Assembly: GCA_023430065.1 (NCBI GenBank)
Contig: JAEZCG010000110.1
Coordinates: forward strand, 1 to 39,521
Direction: 5' to 3'
Length of the DNA stretch: 39,521 nucleotides
From: Pseudomonadota bacterium
GTDB taxonomy: Bacteria > Pseudomonadota > Gammaproteobacteria > Burkholderiales > SHXO01
Shown in pieces: positions 29,826 to 38,058 of the stretch. The notes under the pieces were generated by a model, which did no database searches, was not told where the DNA came from, and saw only the letters and a list, made by a program, of their open reading frames with translations. A program made the position numbers and the translations under genes. How positions within the stretch are numbered: position 1 is the stretch's first letter; each line of letters opens with the position of its first letter.

Positions 29826-32048
29826 ATGACAACGAGCAGAACAACTCAAGGCCTCGATCGAAGCACGAGCCTGCGCCCGGCTGCTGCACTCGGAAGGCTA
29901 TGGACGGCCACGGTGCGCCTGGCGGTGCGCGTGACGTGGCGCGTGGCATGCAGCGGAGTCGTGCCGGTGCGTTCCGACACTCCGTTGCTCTATATGGCGC
30001 GTCACCCGCGTCGCATCGACAGCCTCCTCCTGCCCCTGCTGCTGCCCGACCGCCCGCTCGTGGTGCTCCCGCGGGAGGAGGTCGCCGGTCGCGCGTTCCG
30101 CTGGCTGCTCGGCGCCGTGCCCCACCTGGTCATGGACGTGAACCATCCGGCCACCGTGCGACGCCTCCTGCGGGTGCTGGCCGACGGTCGCAGCGTCGTC
30201 CTGTATCCCGAGGGTCGGCTCCTCGAGTCGAGCGGAGTGATGAAGTGCTATCCCGGGCCGGCGCTGGTCGCGCTGCGATCGGCCGTGCCCGTCGTCCCCG
30301 TCCACCTCGCCTATGCGCCTGGCGCCAGCCGTCGGCTCCGGCTGCATTTCGGCGAAGCGACGCCCATCCGCGCCGATGGCGGAGACCGCGCTCGGCAGCG
30401 GCGGGTGCGTGCCACCCGCACACTGCAGCGGATGCTGGAAGCGAACTGCGTCGACGCGCGCGAGCGGACCGGCCTGTTCGAGGCCTTCCTGAAGGCGGTC
30501 GAGCGGGAAGGTCGTCATACGCCCATCATCGAGGACATGAAGGAGGTGCCGCGTACGTACGGCGACCTGCTTCGCGGGAGCCTCGCACTGGGGCGCTGGT
30601 GCGCGCGCTTCACGCAGCCCGCGGAAAATGTCGGCGTCCTGCTGCCCAATCTCGTTCCCACCGTATGTCTGGTGCTCGGATTGAGCGCCGGGGCGCGCGT
30701 GCCGGCCCTGCTCAACTACAGCGCCGGCTCCCGCGCCGTGCGCACCGCCTGCACCGCGGCCAATGTGCGCGTCGTCATCACCTCGCGCGCGTTCGTCGAG
30801 CAGGCGCGGCTGGCCTCCGTCGTCGCCGCATTGCGACACTTGCGCATCGTCTATCTCGAGGATGCCGCGTCGCAACTGCGTTTGCTCGACAAGCTGTGGC
30901 TGCTGCTCGCCCTGCGGGTGCCCCGCGCGCTCACTGCGCGCATCGATGCGCACGCGCCCGCGGTGGTGCTGTTCACCTCCGGGTCCGAGGCCCATCCCAA
31001 GGGGGTGGCGCTGAGTCATGACGCCATCCTTGCCAATATCCACCAGATCGGCGCGGTCATCGATTTCACCTCGAGAGACCGCGTGCTGAATGCACTGCCT
31101 TTGTATCATTCCTACGGATTTACCGCCGGCATGATGCTGTGCCTGGTCACCGGGGTGAAGCTGTTCCTGTACATCTCACCGCTGAAGTACCGCGCGATCC
31201 CGGAGATCGCCTATCGTCGCAACATCACCTACCTCTTCGGTACAGGCACTTTCCTCGGGTACTACGCGAAGCACGCGAATCCGCTCGACTTCAGCAGCGT
31301 GCGCTATGTGATCTCCGGCGGCGAGAAGCTGGGCGAGGAGGTGGTGCGCCTGTATGTCGAGAAGTTCGGACTGCGCATCTTCGAGGGATACGGCGCAACC
31401 GAGTGCGCACCCGTGATCGCCCTGTCCACGCCGCACTGCCATCGTCCCGGCACCGTGGGGCGAGCGCTGCCGGGCGTGCGCACCCGCCTGGAGAAACTCG
31501 AGGGCGTGGAGCACGGGGGTGTCCTGCATCTCACGGGCCCCAATCTCATGCTCGGCTATTACCGGCACGATACGCCCGGGGTTATCGATCCCCCTCGATC
31601 GAAGTTCGGCGAGGGCTGGTACTCGACCGGTGACGTGGTGGACCTGTTCGAGGACGGCGTCATGCGGGTGGTGGGGCGCGTGAAGCGCTTCGCCAAGATC
31701 GCCGGGGAGATGGTGTCGCTGGATGCGATCGAAGCGCTCGCCTACCACGCCTCGCCGTCGCATCGTCATGCCGTGGTCCTGCGGACCGAATCGGCAGGAG
31801 GTGAGACCACCGTGCTCTTTACCACCGATCCCGAGTTGACGCGCCAGGCCCTCATGCGTGCGGGACGAGAGGTCGGTGCCCAGGATCTCGCGGTCGCGCG
31901 CAAGCTGGTCTGCATGCCGGACTTGCCGGTCCTGGGCAGCGGCAAGACCGACTATGTCACGCTGCAGACCCTCGATCTGAGCGAGGCGGCCGCCAACGAG
32001 CCGGTGCTGCCCGGCGGCGCCGCCGGCGCCCCGGCCCTGAAGGCCTGA
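29826..32048 (+). CDS. Aas-like acyltransferase / acyl-ACP (acyl-CoA) synthetase fusion
   Basis: A 740-residue two-domain protein. The N-terminal PlsC-type acyltransferase has the HX4D motif (His60-Asp65, HPRRID) and YPEGR (127-131). The C-terminal adenylating domain has FTSGSEAHPKGVALS (383-397), GYGATECAPV (521-530), YSTGDVVDL (599-607) and the C-terminal lysine in LGSGKTDY (Lys707). The same order occurs in E. coli Aas (719 residues), which activates fatty acids with ATP and reacylates lysophospholipids. Start ATG 29826 has no strong Shine-Dalgarno, and the frame is open to 29430, so the start is uncertain by some codons. It is divergent from rpfF. By analogy with RpfB, the fatty-acid ligase that turns over DSF in Xanthomonas, a role in signal recycling is possible but inferred. 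Confidence 0.85.
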   Translation: MTTSRTTQGLDRSTSLRPAAALGRLWTATVRLAVRVTWRVACSGVVPVRSDTPLLYMARHPRRIDSLLLPLLLPDRPLVVLPREEVAGRAFRWLLGAVPHLVMDVNHPATVRRLLRVLADGRSVVLYPEGRLLESSGVMKCYPGPALVALRSAVPVVPVHLAYAPGASRRLRLHFGEATPIRADGGDRARQRRVRATRTLQRMLEANCVDARERTGLFEAFLKAVEREGRHTPIIEDMKEVPRTYGDLLRGSLALGRWCARFTQPAENVGVLLPNLVPTVCLVLGLSAGARVPALLNYSAGSRAVRTACTAANVRVVITSRAFVEQARLASVVAALRHLRIVYLEDAASQLRLLDKLWLLLALRVPRALTARIDAHAPAVVLFTSGSEAHPKGVALSHDAILANIHQIGAVIDFTSRDRVLNALPLYHSYGFTAGMMLCLVTGVKLFLYISPLKYRAIPEIAYRRNITYLFGTGTFLGYYAKHANPLDFSSVRYVISGGEKLGEEVVRLYVEKFGLRIFEGYGATECAPVIALSTPHCHRPGTVGRALPGVRTRLEKLEGVEHGGVLHLTGPNLMLGYYRHDTPGVIDPPRSKFGEGWYSTGDVVDLFEDGVMRVVGRVKRFAKIAGEMVSLDAIEALAYHASPSHRHAVVLRTESAGGETTVLFTTDPELTRQALMRAGREVGAQDLAVARKLVCMPDLPVLGSGKTDYVTLQTLDLSEAAANEPVLPGGAAGAPALKA

Positions 32049-32068
32049 CGTCCCGCGACTCGGCGGGC

Positions 32069-32094
32069 CTTGAAATGCGCCCGGGTGCCCCCAT
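32069..32094 (+). promoter_or_regulatory. sigma-32 heat-shock promoter for htpG
   Basis: CTTGAAA (32069-32075) is an exact sigma-32 -35 element. After a 13-nt spacer comes CCCCAT (32089-32094), the core of the -10 element CCCCATnT, with one mismatch in the last position. It lies 43 nt upstream of the htpG ATG and just after the stop of the acyltransferase gene. Confidence 0.85.
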
Positions 32095-32137
32095 CGTCCG
32101 ACGCAAACTTCCATAGCGAGACGAGACGAGAAACGAG

Positions 32138-34069
32138 ATGGCCGACACCGCTACCAGGGAAATGCACGGCTTCCAGGCCGAAGTCAAGCAACTGCTGCAT
32201 CTGATGGTGCACTCCTTGTACTCGAACAAGGAGATCTTCCTGCGCGAACTGGTTTCGAACGCATCCGACGCCGCCGACAAGCTCCGCTTCGAGGCGATGT
32301 CGGACAAGGCGCTGTTCGAGGACGATGGCGAATTGCGCATCCGCGTGAGCTTCGACAAGGCCGGGCGCACGATCACGGTGTCCGACAACGGTATCGGCAT
32401 GTCGCGCGAGGAGGCGATCGCCAACCTGGGGACGATCGCGAAGTCCGGTACGCATGAGTTCTTCCAGCGGCTCACGGGCGATCAGGCCCGGGACGCGCAC
32501 CTCATCGGACAGTTCGGCGTGGGCTTCTACTCGAGCTTCATCGTCGCCGACCGGGTGACCGTGATCACCCGCCGCGCGGGCATGGGTCCCGATCACGGTG
32601 TGCGCTGGGAGAGCGACGGGCAGGGTGAGTACAGCGTGGAGGTGGTGAACAAGCCCACGCGGGGCACGGATGTGATCCTGCATCTGCGCGAGGGTGAAGA
32701 CGACCTTCTATCCGGCTTCCGCCTGCGCGAGATCGTGCGCAAGTACTCGGATCACATCACGCTTCCCATCCTCATGAAGAAGGAGGAGTGGGACAAGGAC
32801 AAGTCCGAGTACGTGCTCAAGGAAGAGGACGAGCAGGTCAATCAGGCCTCGGCGTTGTGGACGCGTCCCAAGTCTGAGATCACCGACGAGCAGTACGCGG
32901 AGTTCTACAAGCACGTCGCACACGATTACGAAGGTCCGCTCGCGTGGACGCACTCCCGCGTCGAGGGTCGACAGGAATACACCCAGCTGCTGTACGTGCC
33001 CGCGCACGCTCCGTTCGACCTGTGGGACCGCGACCACCGCCACGGCGTCAAGCTGTACGTGCGGCGCGTGTTCATCATGGACGACGCCGAGCACCTCATG
33101 CCCGCCTATCTGCGCTTCGTGCGTGGGGTGGTGGACTCGAACGACCTGCCGCTGAACGTCTCACGCGAGATCTTGCAGGAATCCAAGATCGTCGAGGGTA
33201 TCAAGGCGGGCTGCGCGAAGAAAGTCCTCGGCCTGCTGGAAGAGATCGCCGAGAACGACAAGGACAAGTACGCGAAGATCTGGAAGGAGTTCGGGCGGGT
33301 GCTCAAGGAGGGTCCGGGCGAGGACTTCGCGAACCGCGAGCGCATCGCAAAGCTGCTGCGCTTCGCCTCCACGCATGCCGACAGCGAGGAGCAGTCGGTT
33401 TCACTGGCCGATTACCTGTCCCGGATGAAGGAGGGTCAGGACAAGATCTACTACATCACTGCCGACACCTTCGCCGCAGCGCGCAACAGCCCCCACCTGG
33501 AGATTTTCCGCAAGAAGGGGGTCGAGGTGCTGTTGCTGCACGAGCGCGTCGACGAGTGGATGATGAGCGGCCTGAACGAATTCGAGGGCAAGCCGTTCCA
33601 GTCCGTGGCCAAGGGCGACCTCGATCTCGGCCAGCTGGCGGACGAGGAAGAGAAGAAGGAGCAGGAGAAGGAGGCCGGCGACTTCAAGGAACTGACCGAC
33701 CGGATCGCCAAGCTGCTCGAGGCCCGTGTGAAGGAGGTGCGGGTGACGCACCGGCTGACCGACTCTCCGGCCTGCCTGGTCAGTGACCAGTTCGGCATGA
33801 GCGGCAACCTCGAACGCCTGCTCAAGGCGGCCGGTCAGAAGGTGCCCGGAAGCAAGCCGATCCTGGAGATCAACCCCAGGCATCCCATCGTCCAGGGTTT
33901 GAAGGTCGAAGCCGACGAGGCGCGCTTCGCAGACTGGGGCAACATCCTGTTCGACCAGGCGTTGCTGGCCGAAGGCGGGCAGCTCGAGGATCCAGGCAGT
34001 TTCGTCAGGCGGCTCAACCAGATGCTGCTCGATCTGTCCGGGAAGCGCGGCGGAGACTTCACCGCCTGA
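32138..34069 (+). CDS. htpG: molecular chaperone HtpG (Hsp90)
   Basis: A cytosolic ATP-dependent chaperone of the Hsp90 family, 643 residues. The N-terminal GHKL ATPase has Glu37 and Asn41 ([16 protein letters not shown]), DNGIGM (83-88), GTIAKSGT, and [15 protein letters not shown] (124 onward). The middle domain shows [44 protein letters not shown]-terminal dimerisation region follows. Start ATG 32138; the leader has tandem ACGAG but no strong Shine-Dalgarno. A sigma-32 promoter lies directly upstream. Confidence 0.97.
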   Translation: MADTATREMHGFQAEVKQLLHLMVHSLYSNKEIFLRELVSNASDAADKLRFEAMSDKALFEDDGELRIRVSFDKAGRTITVSDNGIGMSREEAIANLGTIAKSGTHEFFQRLTGDQARDAHLIGQFGVGFYSSFIVADRVTVITRRAGMGPDHGVRWESDGQGEYSVEVVNKPTRGTDVILHLREGEDDLLSGFRLREIVRKYSDHITLPILMKKEEWDKDKSEYVLKEEDEQVNQASALWTRPKSEITDEQYAEFYKHVAHDYEGPLAWTHSRVEGRQEYTQLLYVPAHAPFDLWDRDHRHGVKLYVRRVFIMDDAEHLMPAYLRFVRGVVDSNDLPLNVSREILQESKIVEGIKAGCAKKVLGLLEEIAENDKDKYAKIWKEFGRVLKEGPGEDFANRERIAKLLRFASTHADSEEQSVSLADYLSRMKEGQDKIYYITADTFAAARNSPHLEIFRKKGVEVLLLHERVDEWMMSGLNEFEGKPFQSVAKGDLDLGQLADEEEKKEQEKEAGDFKELTDRIAKLLEARVKEVRVTHRLTDSPACLVSDQFGMSGNLERLLKAAGQKVPGSKPILEINPRHPIVQGLKVEADEARFADWGNILFDQALLAEGGQLEDPGSFVRRLNQMLLDLSGKRGGDFTA

Positions 34070-34125
34070 TACGTGCCGGAGAGGGGCGAAGTACGCGCGT
34101 GGTCTGCCGCTCTCGGCGGCAGCCC

Positions 34126-34509
34126 CTACGGCAGGCCCCAGCCGTCGTACGAACCGCCGGCTTCCTTGGCCAGCCCCTCGAAGCGCATGCGCATCGTGCC
34201 CAGCGCGGCTGCATCCACCAGCATCGCTTTGCGCGCGAACAGGATGAATGCGTCCGACCCCTCGATGTGCAACTCCCCCGAGAACCCCTCTCCGGCCAGC
34301 GTCCCCATTACCTTGCGCGCGGCTGCCTTGTCGGGAAAGTAGAAAGCGAATTCGAGCAACTGCGGGGTGGACAGGTCCACGCCCTGCGCCCGCATGGCTT
34401 CGACCGAGGCGCGGTCCTGGTCCGGGCCCGGTCTTTCGCCGGCAGCACCTGCAGCGGCCGTCAGACCGAGCAGTGCCACGAGGGCAATGGCGCATCGAAC
34501 TCCCGGCAT
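34126..34509 (-). CDS. exported RraB-domain protein
   Basis: A 127-residue protein with a signal peptide (MPGVRCAIALVALLGLTAAAGA, cleavage about residue 22). The mature part resembles RraB, the inhibitor of ribonuclease E: LLEFAFYFPDKAAARKVMGTLAGEGFSGE, then MLVDAAALGTMRMRFEGLAKEAGGSYDGWG, which lines up with the RraB end (LAEKF..EYDGWG). GGAGG lies 7 nt upstream of the ATG. Because RNase E is cytoplasmic and this protein looks exported, it cannot act like E. coli RraB unless the leader is not cleaved. It converges on htpG; a CTGCCGC-TCTCG-GCGGCAG hairpin lies between (about 34105-34123). Confidence 0.7.
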   Translation of the reverse strand: MPGVRCAIALVALLGLTAAAGAAGERPGPDQDRASVEAMRAQGVDLSTPQLLEFAFYFPDKAAARKVMGTLAGEGFSGELHIEGSDAFILFARKAMLVDAAALGTMRMRFEGLAKEAGGSYDGWGLP

Positions 34510-34615
34510 GGGATGCCTCCGCTGAGGAACGAACGACGCGCATTGTAGCGCCCGGGGGCCTCACGCCCTGCGAGGCCTGTGGTAGTGTCTGCGCGGACAA
34601 GATCCCGAGGCACCC

Positions 34616-36277
34616 ATGCAGCCCAATCTCACCGCACCCGTAGGCGGTTTCGTCGCCCGCCTGTTCCGCTGGGTCGACCGTGTGTTCCTCGACCTCGGTC
34701 GGCAGATGCGGCTTTCCTACCTGCCGCCCCTGATGGTGTACATCGCCGCCGGCATCTCGGGGCTGACCGGCATCGTCGGCACCTTCTTCGTCAAGGAGTA
34801 TCTCGGTCTGTCGGCCGAGTTCCTCGCCGCGCTCGGATTCTGGGCCATGCTGCCATGGGCGCTCAAAATGCCGATCGGCCACCTGGTGGACCTGATCTGG
34901 CGGCACAAGGCGGGCTTGGTCTATCTGGGTGCGGGTCTCATCGCGACGAGTCTGGCCATCATGATCGGGTTGCTGTCCGATCGCGCCGCGATGGAAGCGA
35001 TCATGTCGGCGAATGCCTGGTACGTGCTGTCGGCATTGCTCGCCCCCATCGGCTACGTGCTGCAGGACGTCGTCGCGGACGCGATGACGGTCGAGGCGGT
35101 CCCGCGCGTGGACGAGTCGGGCGCAGCGATCTCGGCGGAGGATCGGCGCATCGGACACACCACCATGCAGACACTCGGCCGGGTCGCCATCATCGGCGGC
35201 AGTGTGCTCGTTGCAGGGGCGAACGTGGTGCTGTTTCGAGACGCCCCCTCGATGTCGCCGGCGCAGACTGCACAGACCTACCTGCTCGTGTACCAGCTCG
35301 CGCTGTTCATTCCCCTGATCTCGGTGCTCGGCGTGCTGCTGGCCGGTGTGCTGCGGCGACGGCGCATTGCAGGGTTGGTGGAACGCGGCCATGCGCGCGC
35401 CGACGCGGAGAAGCTGATCGACGTGCGCGGGGCGGAGCGGCCGCAGGTGAACTGGCCGCTGCTCGGAGGCAGCCTCGTGTTCGTCGTGTTCACCGTCGGC
35501 CTCGGTCTGGCGGAGATTCCCTACAACCAGGAATTGATCTTCGCCGGCTCGATGGCGATCGTGCTCTTCCTGATGATGCGGCTGGTGCGCGAACTCGAAC
35601 CGGCCGCGCGCAACACCCTGGTCGGCACGGCGCTGCTGATCTTCGTATTCCGTGCCTTGCCCGGCCCTGGTCCGGGGGCGACCTGGTGGATGATCGACGA
35701 GCTCGGGTTCGACCAGCAGTTTCTCTCGGTCCTGTCCCTGATCGGCAGCGCGTTGACGCTCGCCGGCCTGTTCCTGTTCCGCCGGTTCATGGCCGAACGC
35801 TCGATCGCCTACGTGATCGGGTTTCTGACCGTCGCCGGGACCGTCCTTTCGCTGCCCCTGCTCGGCATGTACTACGGCCTGCATCACTGGACCGCCGCGC
35901 ACACCAACGGCGTGGTGGACGCACGCTTCATCGCCCTGGTGGACACCGCGCTCGAGTCGCCTCTCGGTCAGATTGCGATGGTGCCGATGCTCGCGTGGAT
36001 CGCGAACTCGGCGCCCGACCGTCTGAAGGCGACCTATTTCGCCGTCATGGCATCGTTCACCAATCTCGCGCTGTCGCTTTCACAACTGGGCACGAAGTAC
36101 GTCAATCAGCTCTTCACCGTCACCCGGGAAGTGAAGGATCCGAAAACCGGCGCGATCGGCGTGCCGGCCGACTATTCGGAGCTCGGCCACATCTACATCA
36201 CGGTCATCGTCGTGGGGTTCGTGCTGCCGTTCCTCGTCATCCTCCTCATGCGACATTCCCGATATCGCAGTGCGTGA
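34616..36277 (+). CDS. polytopic membrane transporter, MFS/BT1 (folate-biopterin)-like
   Basis: A 553-residue inner-membrane protein with about 12 hydrophobic segments. The N-terminal part (VKEYLGLSAEFLAALGFWAMLPWALKMPIGHLVDLIWRHKAGLVYLG) and the C-terminal part (LGQIAMVPMLAWIANSAPDRLKATYFAVMASFTNLALSLSQLGTKYVN) resemble the BT1 branch of the MFS, which includes folate and biopterin carriers in other organisms. A polar loop of about 40 residues follows helix 6 (RRRRIAGLVERGHARADAEKLIDVRG). Start ATG 34616 with GAGG 6 nt upstream. The substrate cannot be read from the sequence. Confidence 0.6.
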   Translation: MQPNLTAPVGGFVARLFRWVDRVFLDLGRQMRLSYLPPLMVYIAAGISGLTGIVGTFFVKEYLGLSAEFLAALGFWAMLPWALKMPIGHLVDLIWRHKAGLVYLGAGLIATSLAIMIGLLSDRAAMEAIMSANAWYVLSALLAPIGYVLQDVVADAMTVEAVPRVDESGAAISAEDRRIGHTTMQTLGRVAIIGGSVLVAGANVVLFRDAPSMSPAQTAQTYLLVYQLALFIPLISVLGVLLAGVLRRRRIAGLVERGHARADAEKLIDVRGAERPQVNWPLLGGSLVFVVFTVGLGLAEIPYNQELIFAGSMAIVLFLMMRLVRELEPAARNTLVGTALLIFVFRALPGPGPGATWWMIDELGFDQQFLSVLSLIGSALTLAGLFLFRRFMAERSIAYVIGFLTVAGTVLSLPLLGMYYGLHHWTAAHTNGVVDARFIALVDTALESPLGQIAMVPMLAWIANSAPDRLKATYFAVMASFTNLALSLSQLGTKYVNQLFTVTREVKDPKTGAIGVPADYSELGHIYITVIVVGFVLPFLVILLMRHSRYRSA

Positions 36278-36301
36278 TGGCCTCATCCACCGTGAGTAAT
36301 C

Positions 36302-36664
36302 TCAGCGCAGGTCACTCTGCTGCGACGCGGCCACCTGACGCGTCAGCTTGGAGTCGATGACGCCGCCCAGCGCGCTTTCCACCACCGTCGGCGTCTCCCA
36401 ATCGTGTCGCAGTGGCGACACGCCCCAGCGCGCGCAGACTTTCTCCAACCACTGAGGCGTGTAGAACGCATCGGCCTCGGCACGCGTTCGCCACAGGTAG
36501 ATCCCGACCACTTCCACGCGTCCGTGCTCGAGGGCGTAGCCGTAGTACTTGCGGATCAGGCCCGGTACGCCGATGTAGGTGGCGGCGGAGGCGGAAATGA
36601 TCTCGTCCAGCTGCGCCTTTTCTGCGCCGGGGGGCAGGGTAAACTTCCACATCACCGTGTGCAT
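36302..36664 (-). CDS. small ABM-type monooxygenase-like protein
   Basis: A 120-residue protein with an N-terminus (MHTVMWKFTLPPGAEKAQLDEIISASAATYIGVPGLIRKYYG) and middle (EVVGIYLWRTRAEADAFYTPQWLEKVCARWG) that resemble dimeric alpha/beta-barrel proteins of the antibiotic-biosynthesis-monooxygenase type. No catalytic function can be assigned. GAGG lies about 8 nt upstream of the ATG. Convergent with the transporter (24 bp apart) and divergent from the cupin pseudogene, with only 17 bp between the two starts, so promoters must overlap one or other gene. Confidence 0.6.
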   Translation of the reverse strand: MHTVMWKFTLPPGAEKAQLDEIISASAATYIGVPGLIRKYYGYALEHGRVEVVGIYLWRTRAEADAFYTPQWLEKVCARWGVSPLRHDWETPTVVESALGGVIDSKLTRQVAASQQSDLR

Positions 36665-36681
36665 GAGGGTTCCTCAGCGAG

Positions 36682-37160
36682 ATGGTCCGTTCAAGCATAG
36701 CGCATCGGTTGCGGCGCATCGCGATGGTGTCGCCGGTTGCCACGCTGGCGGCCTGGGCGGTGGCGGCTTCCGCCTGGGGCGCCGACATCTTTGCGCTCGC
36801 GCCGGACGAGGTGCAGTGGACCCAACGGCGCTCCGCGCCCGACGTGTTCTACGCGGGGATCTACAATGAACCCGGCACGGCGGGCGCCTACGCGTTCCGG
36901 GTGCGCGCGCAGGCGGGTCATTCGCTCCCGCCCCACACGCATCCGGACGAGCGCACGATCACGGTGCTGCGCGGCACCTACTGGGCCGGGGTGGGCGAGG
37001 TGTTCACCGCGATAGACTGGTGCCCTATCCGGCCGGCAGCTTCTACGTGATTCCGGCCGGACTGCCGCATTTCAGCGCGGTGGTCGAAGGGGAGGTGGAA
37101 TTCCAGGAAGCAGGCGTCGGTCCGAGCCGTCACGACGTGATCGACGCCCCATCCAGATAG
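36682..37160 (+). pseudogene. exported cupin protein, interrupted by a single-base frameshift
   Basis: The frame from ATG 36682 encodes a signal peptide (about residues 1-34, ending SAWGA) and cupin motif 1 (HTHPDERTITVLRG), then reads off-frame and stops at 37050. From about 37009 the remaining cupin sequence, including motif 2 (DRLVPYPAGSFYVIPAGLPHF) and EVEFQEAGVGPSRHDVIDAPSR, continues in another frame to TAG 37160. Adding one base near 37009-37011 would restore a protein of about 159 residues. The break splits the metal-binding core, so the gene is either recently inactivated or carries a sequencing error. Metal ligands in both halves look intact. Confidence 0.8.
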
Positions 37161-37170
37161 GTGTCATGCG

Positions 37171-37461
37171 ATGAACCGGAAACGACCCGCTGCAGTACCG
37201 ACCAGGCTGATCGAGAATGCCCGTGTCCTGGTGACGCAGTGGCGGTTTGCGCCGCATGCGGAGACGGGCTGGCACGTGCACGCGATGGACTACGTGGTAG
37301 TCCCGCAGACCGACGGCGTTCTGCTGCTCGAGACGAAGGAGGGTGACCGCCACGCCCGACTGGCGGTGGGCCAGCCCTATTATCGCGACGCCGGCGTCGA
37401 ACACAATGTCGTCAACGACAACGATTTCGAGTTCGTCTTCATCGAGATCGAGGTGAGGTGA
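37171..37461 (+). CDS. small single-domain cupin protein
   Basis: A 96-residue cytoplasmic cupin with motif 1 GWHVHAMDYVVVPQTDG (His-x-His) and motif 2 GQPYYRDAGVEHNVVN (His). Such proteins bind a divalent metal and have many roles, so no substrate can be proposed. It begins 10 nt after the end of the frameshifted cupin and is followed 5 nt later by the peroxidase gene, suggesting one small operon. Confidence 0.75.
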   Translation: MNRKRPAAVPTRLIENARVLVTQWRFAPHAETGWHVHAMDYVVVPQTDGVLLLETKEGDRHARLAVGQPYYRDAGVEHNVVNDNDFEFVFIEIEVR

Positions 37462-37466
37462 GGGCC

Positions 37467-37955
37467 ATGCGCGAGAGCTTCTACGATTTCCAGGCCATCA
37501 CCCTCGACGGCAAGGTCCAGCCCTTCGAGGCGTTCCGCGGCAAGGTGCTGCTGATCGTGAACGTGGCCAGCCAGTGCGGCTTCACGCCTCAGTACGCCGG
37601 TCTCGAAACCCTGTACCGCAAGCATCGGGCGGCCGGTCTCGAGGTGCTGGGATTTCCGTGCAACCAGTTCGGTTCCCAGGAGCCGGATGGCGAGCCCGAG
37701 ATCGCCCGGTTCTGCGAAACGCGCTTCGGCGTCACCTTCCCGATGTTCAGCAAGATCGACGTCAACGGTCCCGGGGCGCATCCTCTCTACGTGTGGCTCA
37801 AGGCTGCGGAGCCCGGCATCCTCGGCACCGAATCGATCAAGTGGAACTTCACCAAGTTCCTCGTCGGCCGCGACGGCAGCGTGGTCAAGCGCTACGCGCC
37901 GACCAGCACGCCGGAGTCGATCGAGGCCGACGTCGTTGCCGCGCTGTCCGCGTAG
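37467..37955 (+). CDS. glutathione peroxidase-family thiol peroxidase
   Basis: A 162-residue GPx/BtuE-type protein that reduces hydroperoxides with thiols. The catalytic residues are Cys37 (VNVASQCGFTPQYAGLE, Cys rather than Sec), Gln71 (NQFGSQEP) and Trp125-Asn126 (KWNFTKFLV). FPCNQ contains the usual second Cys (Cys64). ATG 37467 gives MRESFYDFQAITLDG; a GTG at 37458 would overlap the cupin. No signal peptide, so cytoplasmic. Confidence 0.93.
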   Translation: MRESFYDFQAITLDGKVQPFEAFRGKVLLIVNVASQCGFTPQYAGLETLYRKHRAAGLEVLGFPCNQFGSQEPDGEPEIARFCETRFGVTFPMFSKIDVNGPGAHPLYVWLKAAEPGILGTESIKWNFTKFLVGRDGSVVKRYAPTSTPESIEADVVAALSA

Positions 37956-38008
37956 CGCCATCGACGAGTCCGCCTGCATGGGTCGAGGCAAGCCGCCGCA
38001 GCGAAATG

Positions 38009-38034
38009 AAAAAGCCCGGTAGGCACCGGGCTTT
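38009..38034 (-). terminator. Rho-independent terminator of the PEP-CTERM gene
   Basis: A perfect 10-bp stem AAAGCCCGGT / ACCGGGCTTT with AGGC loop (38011-38034). On the minus strand the stem is followed by a run of T, so it terminates the minus-strand gene ending at 38059. It lies 55 nt after the peroxidase stop and may also serve that operon, though the plus-strand T-run is short. Confidence 0.8.
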
Positions 38035-38058
38035 GCGAGGACGCGAGCAAGTCGGCCT

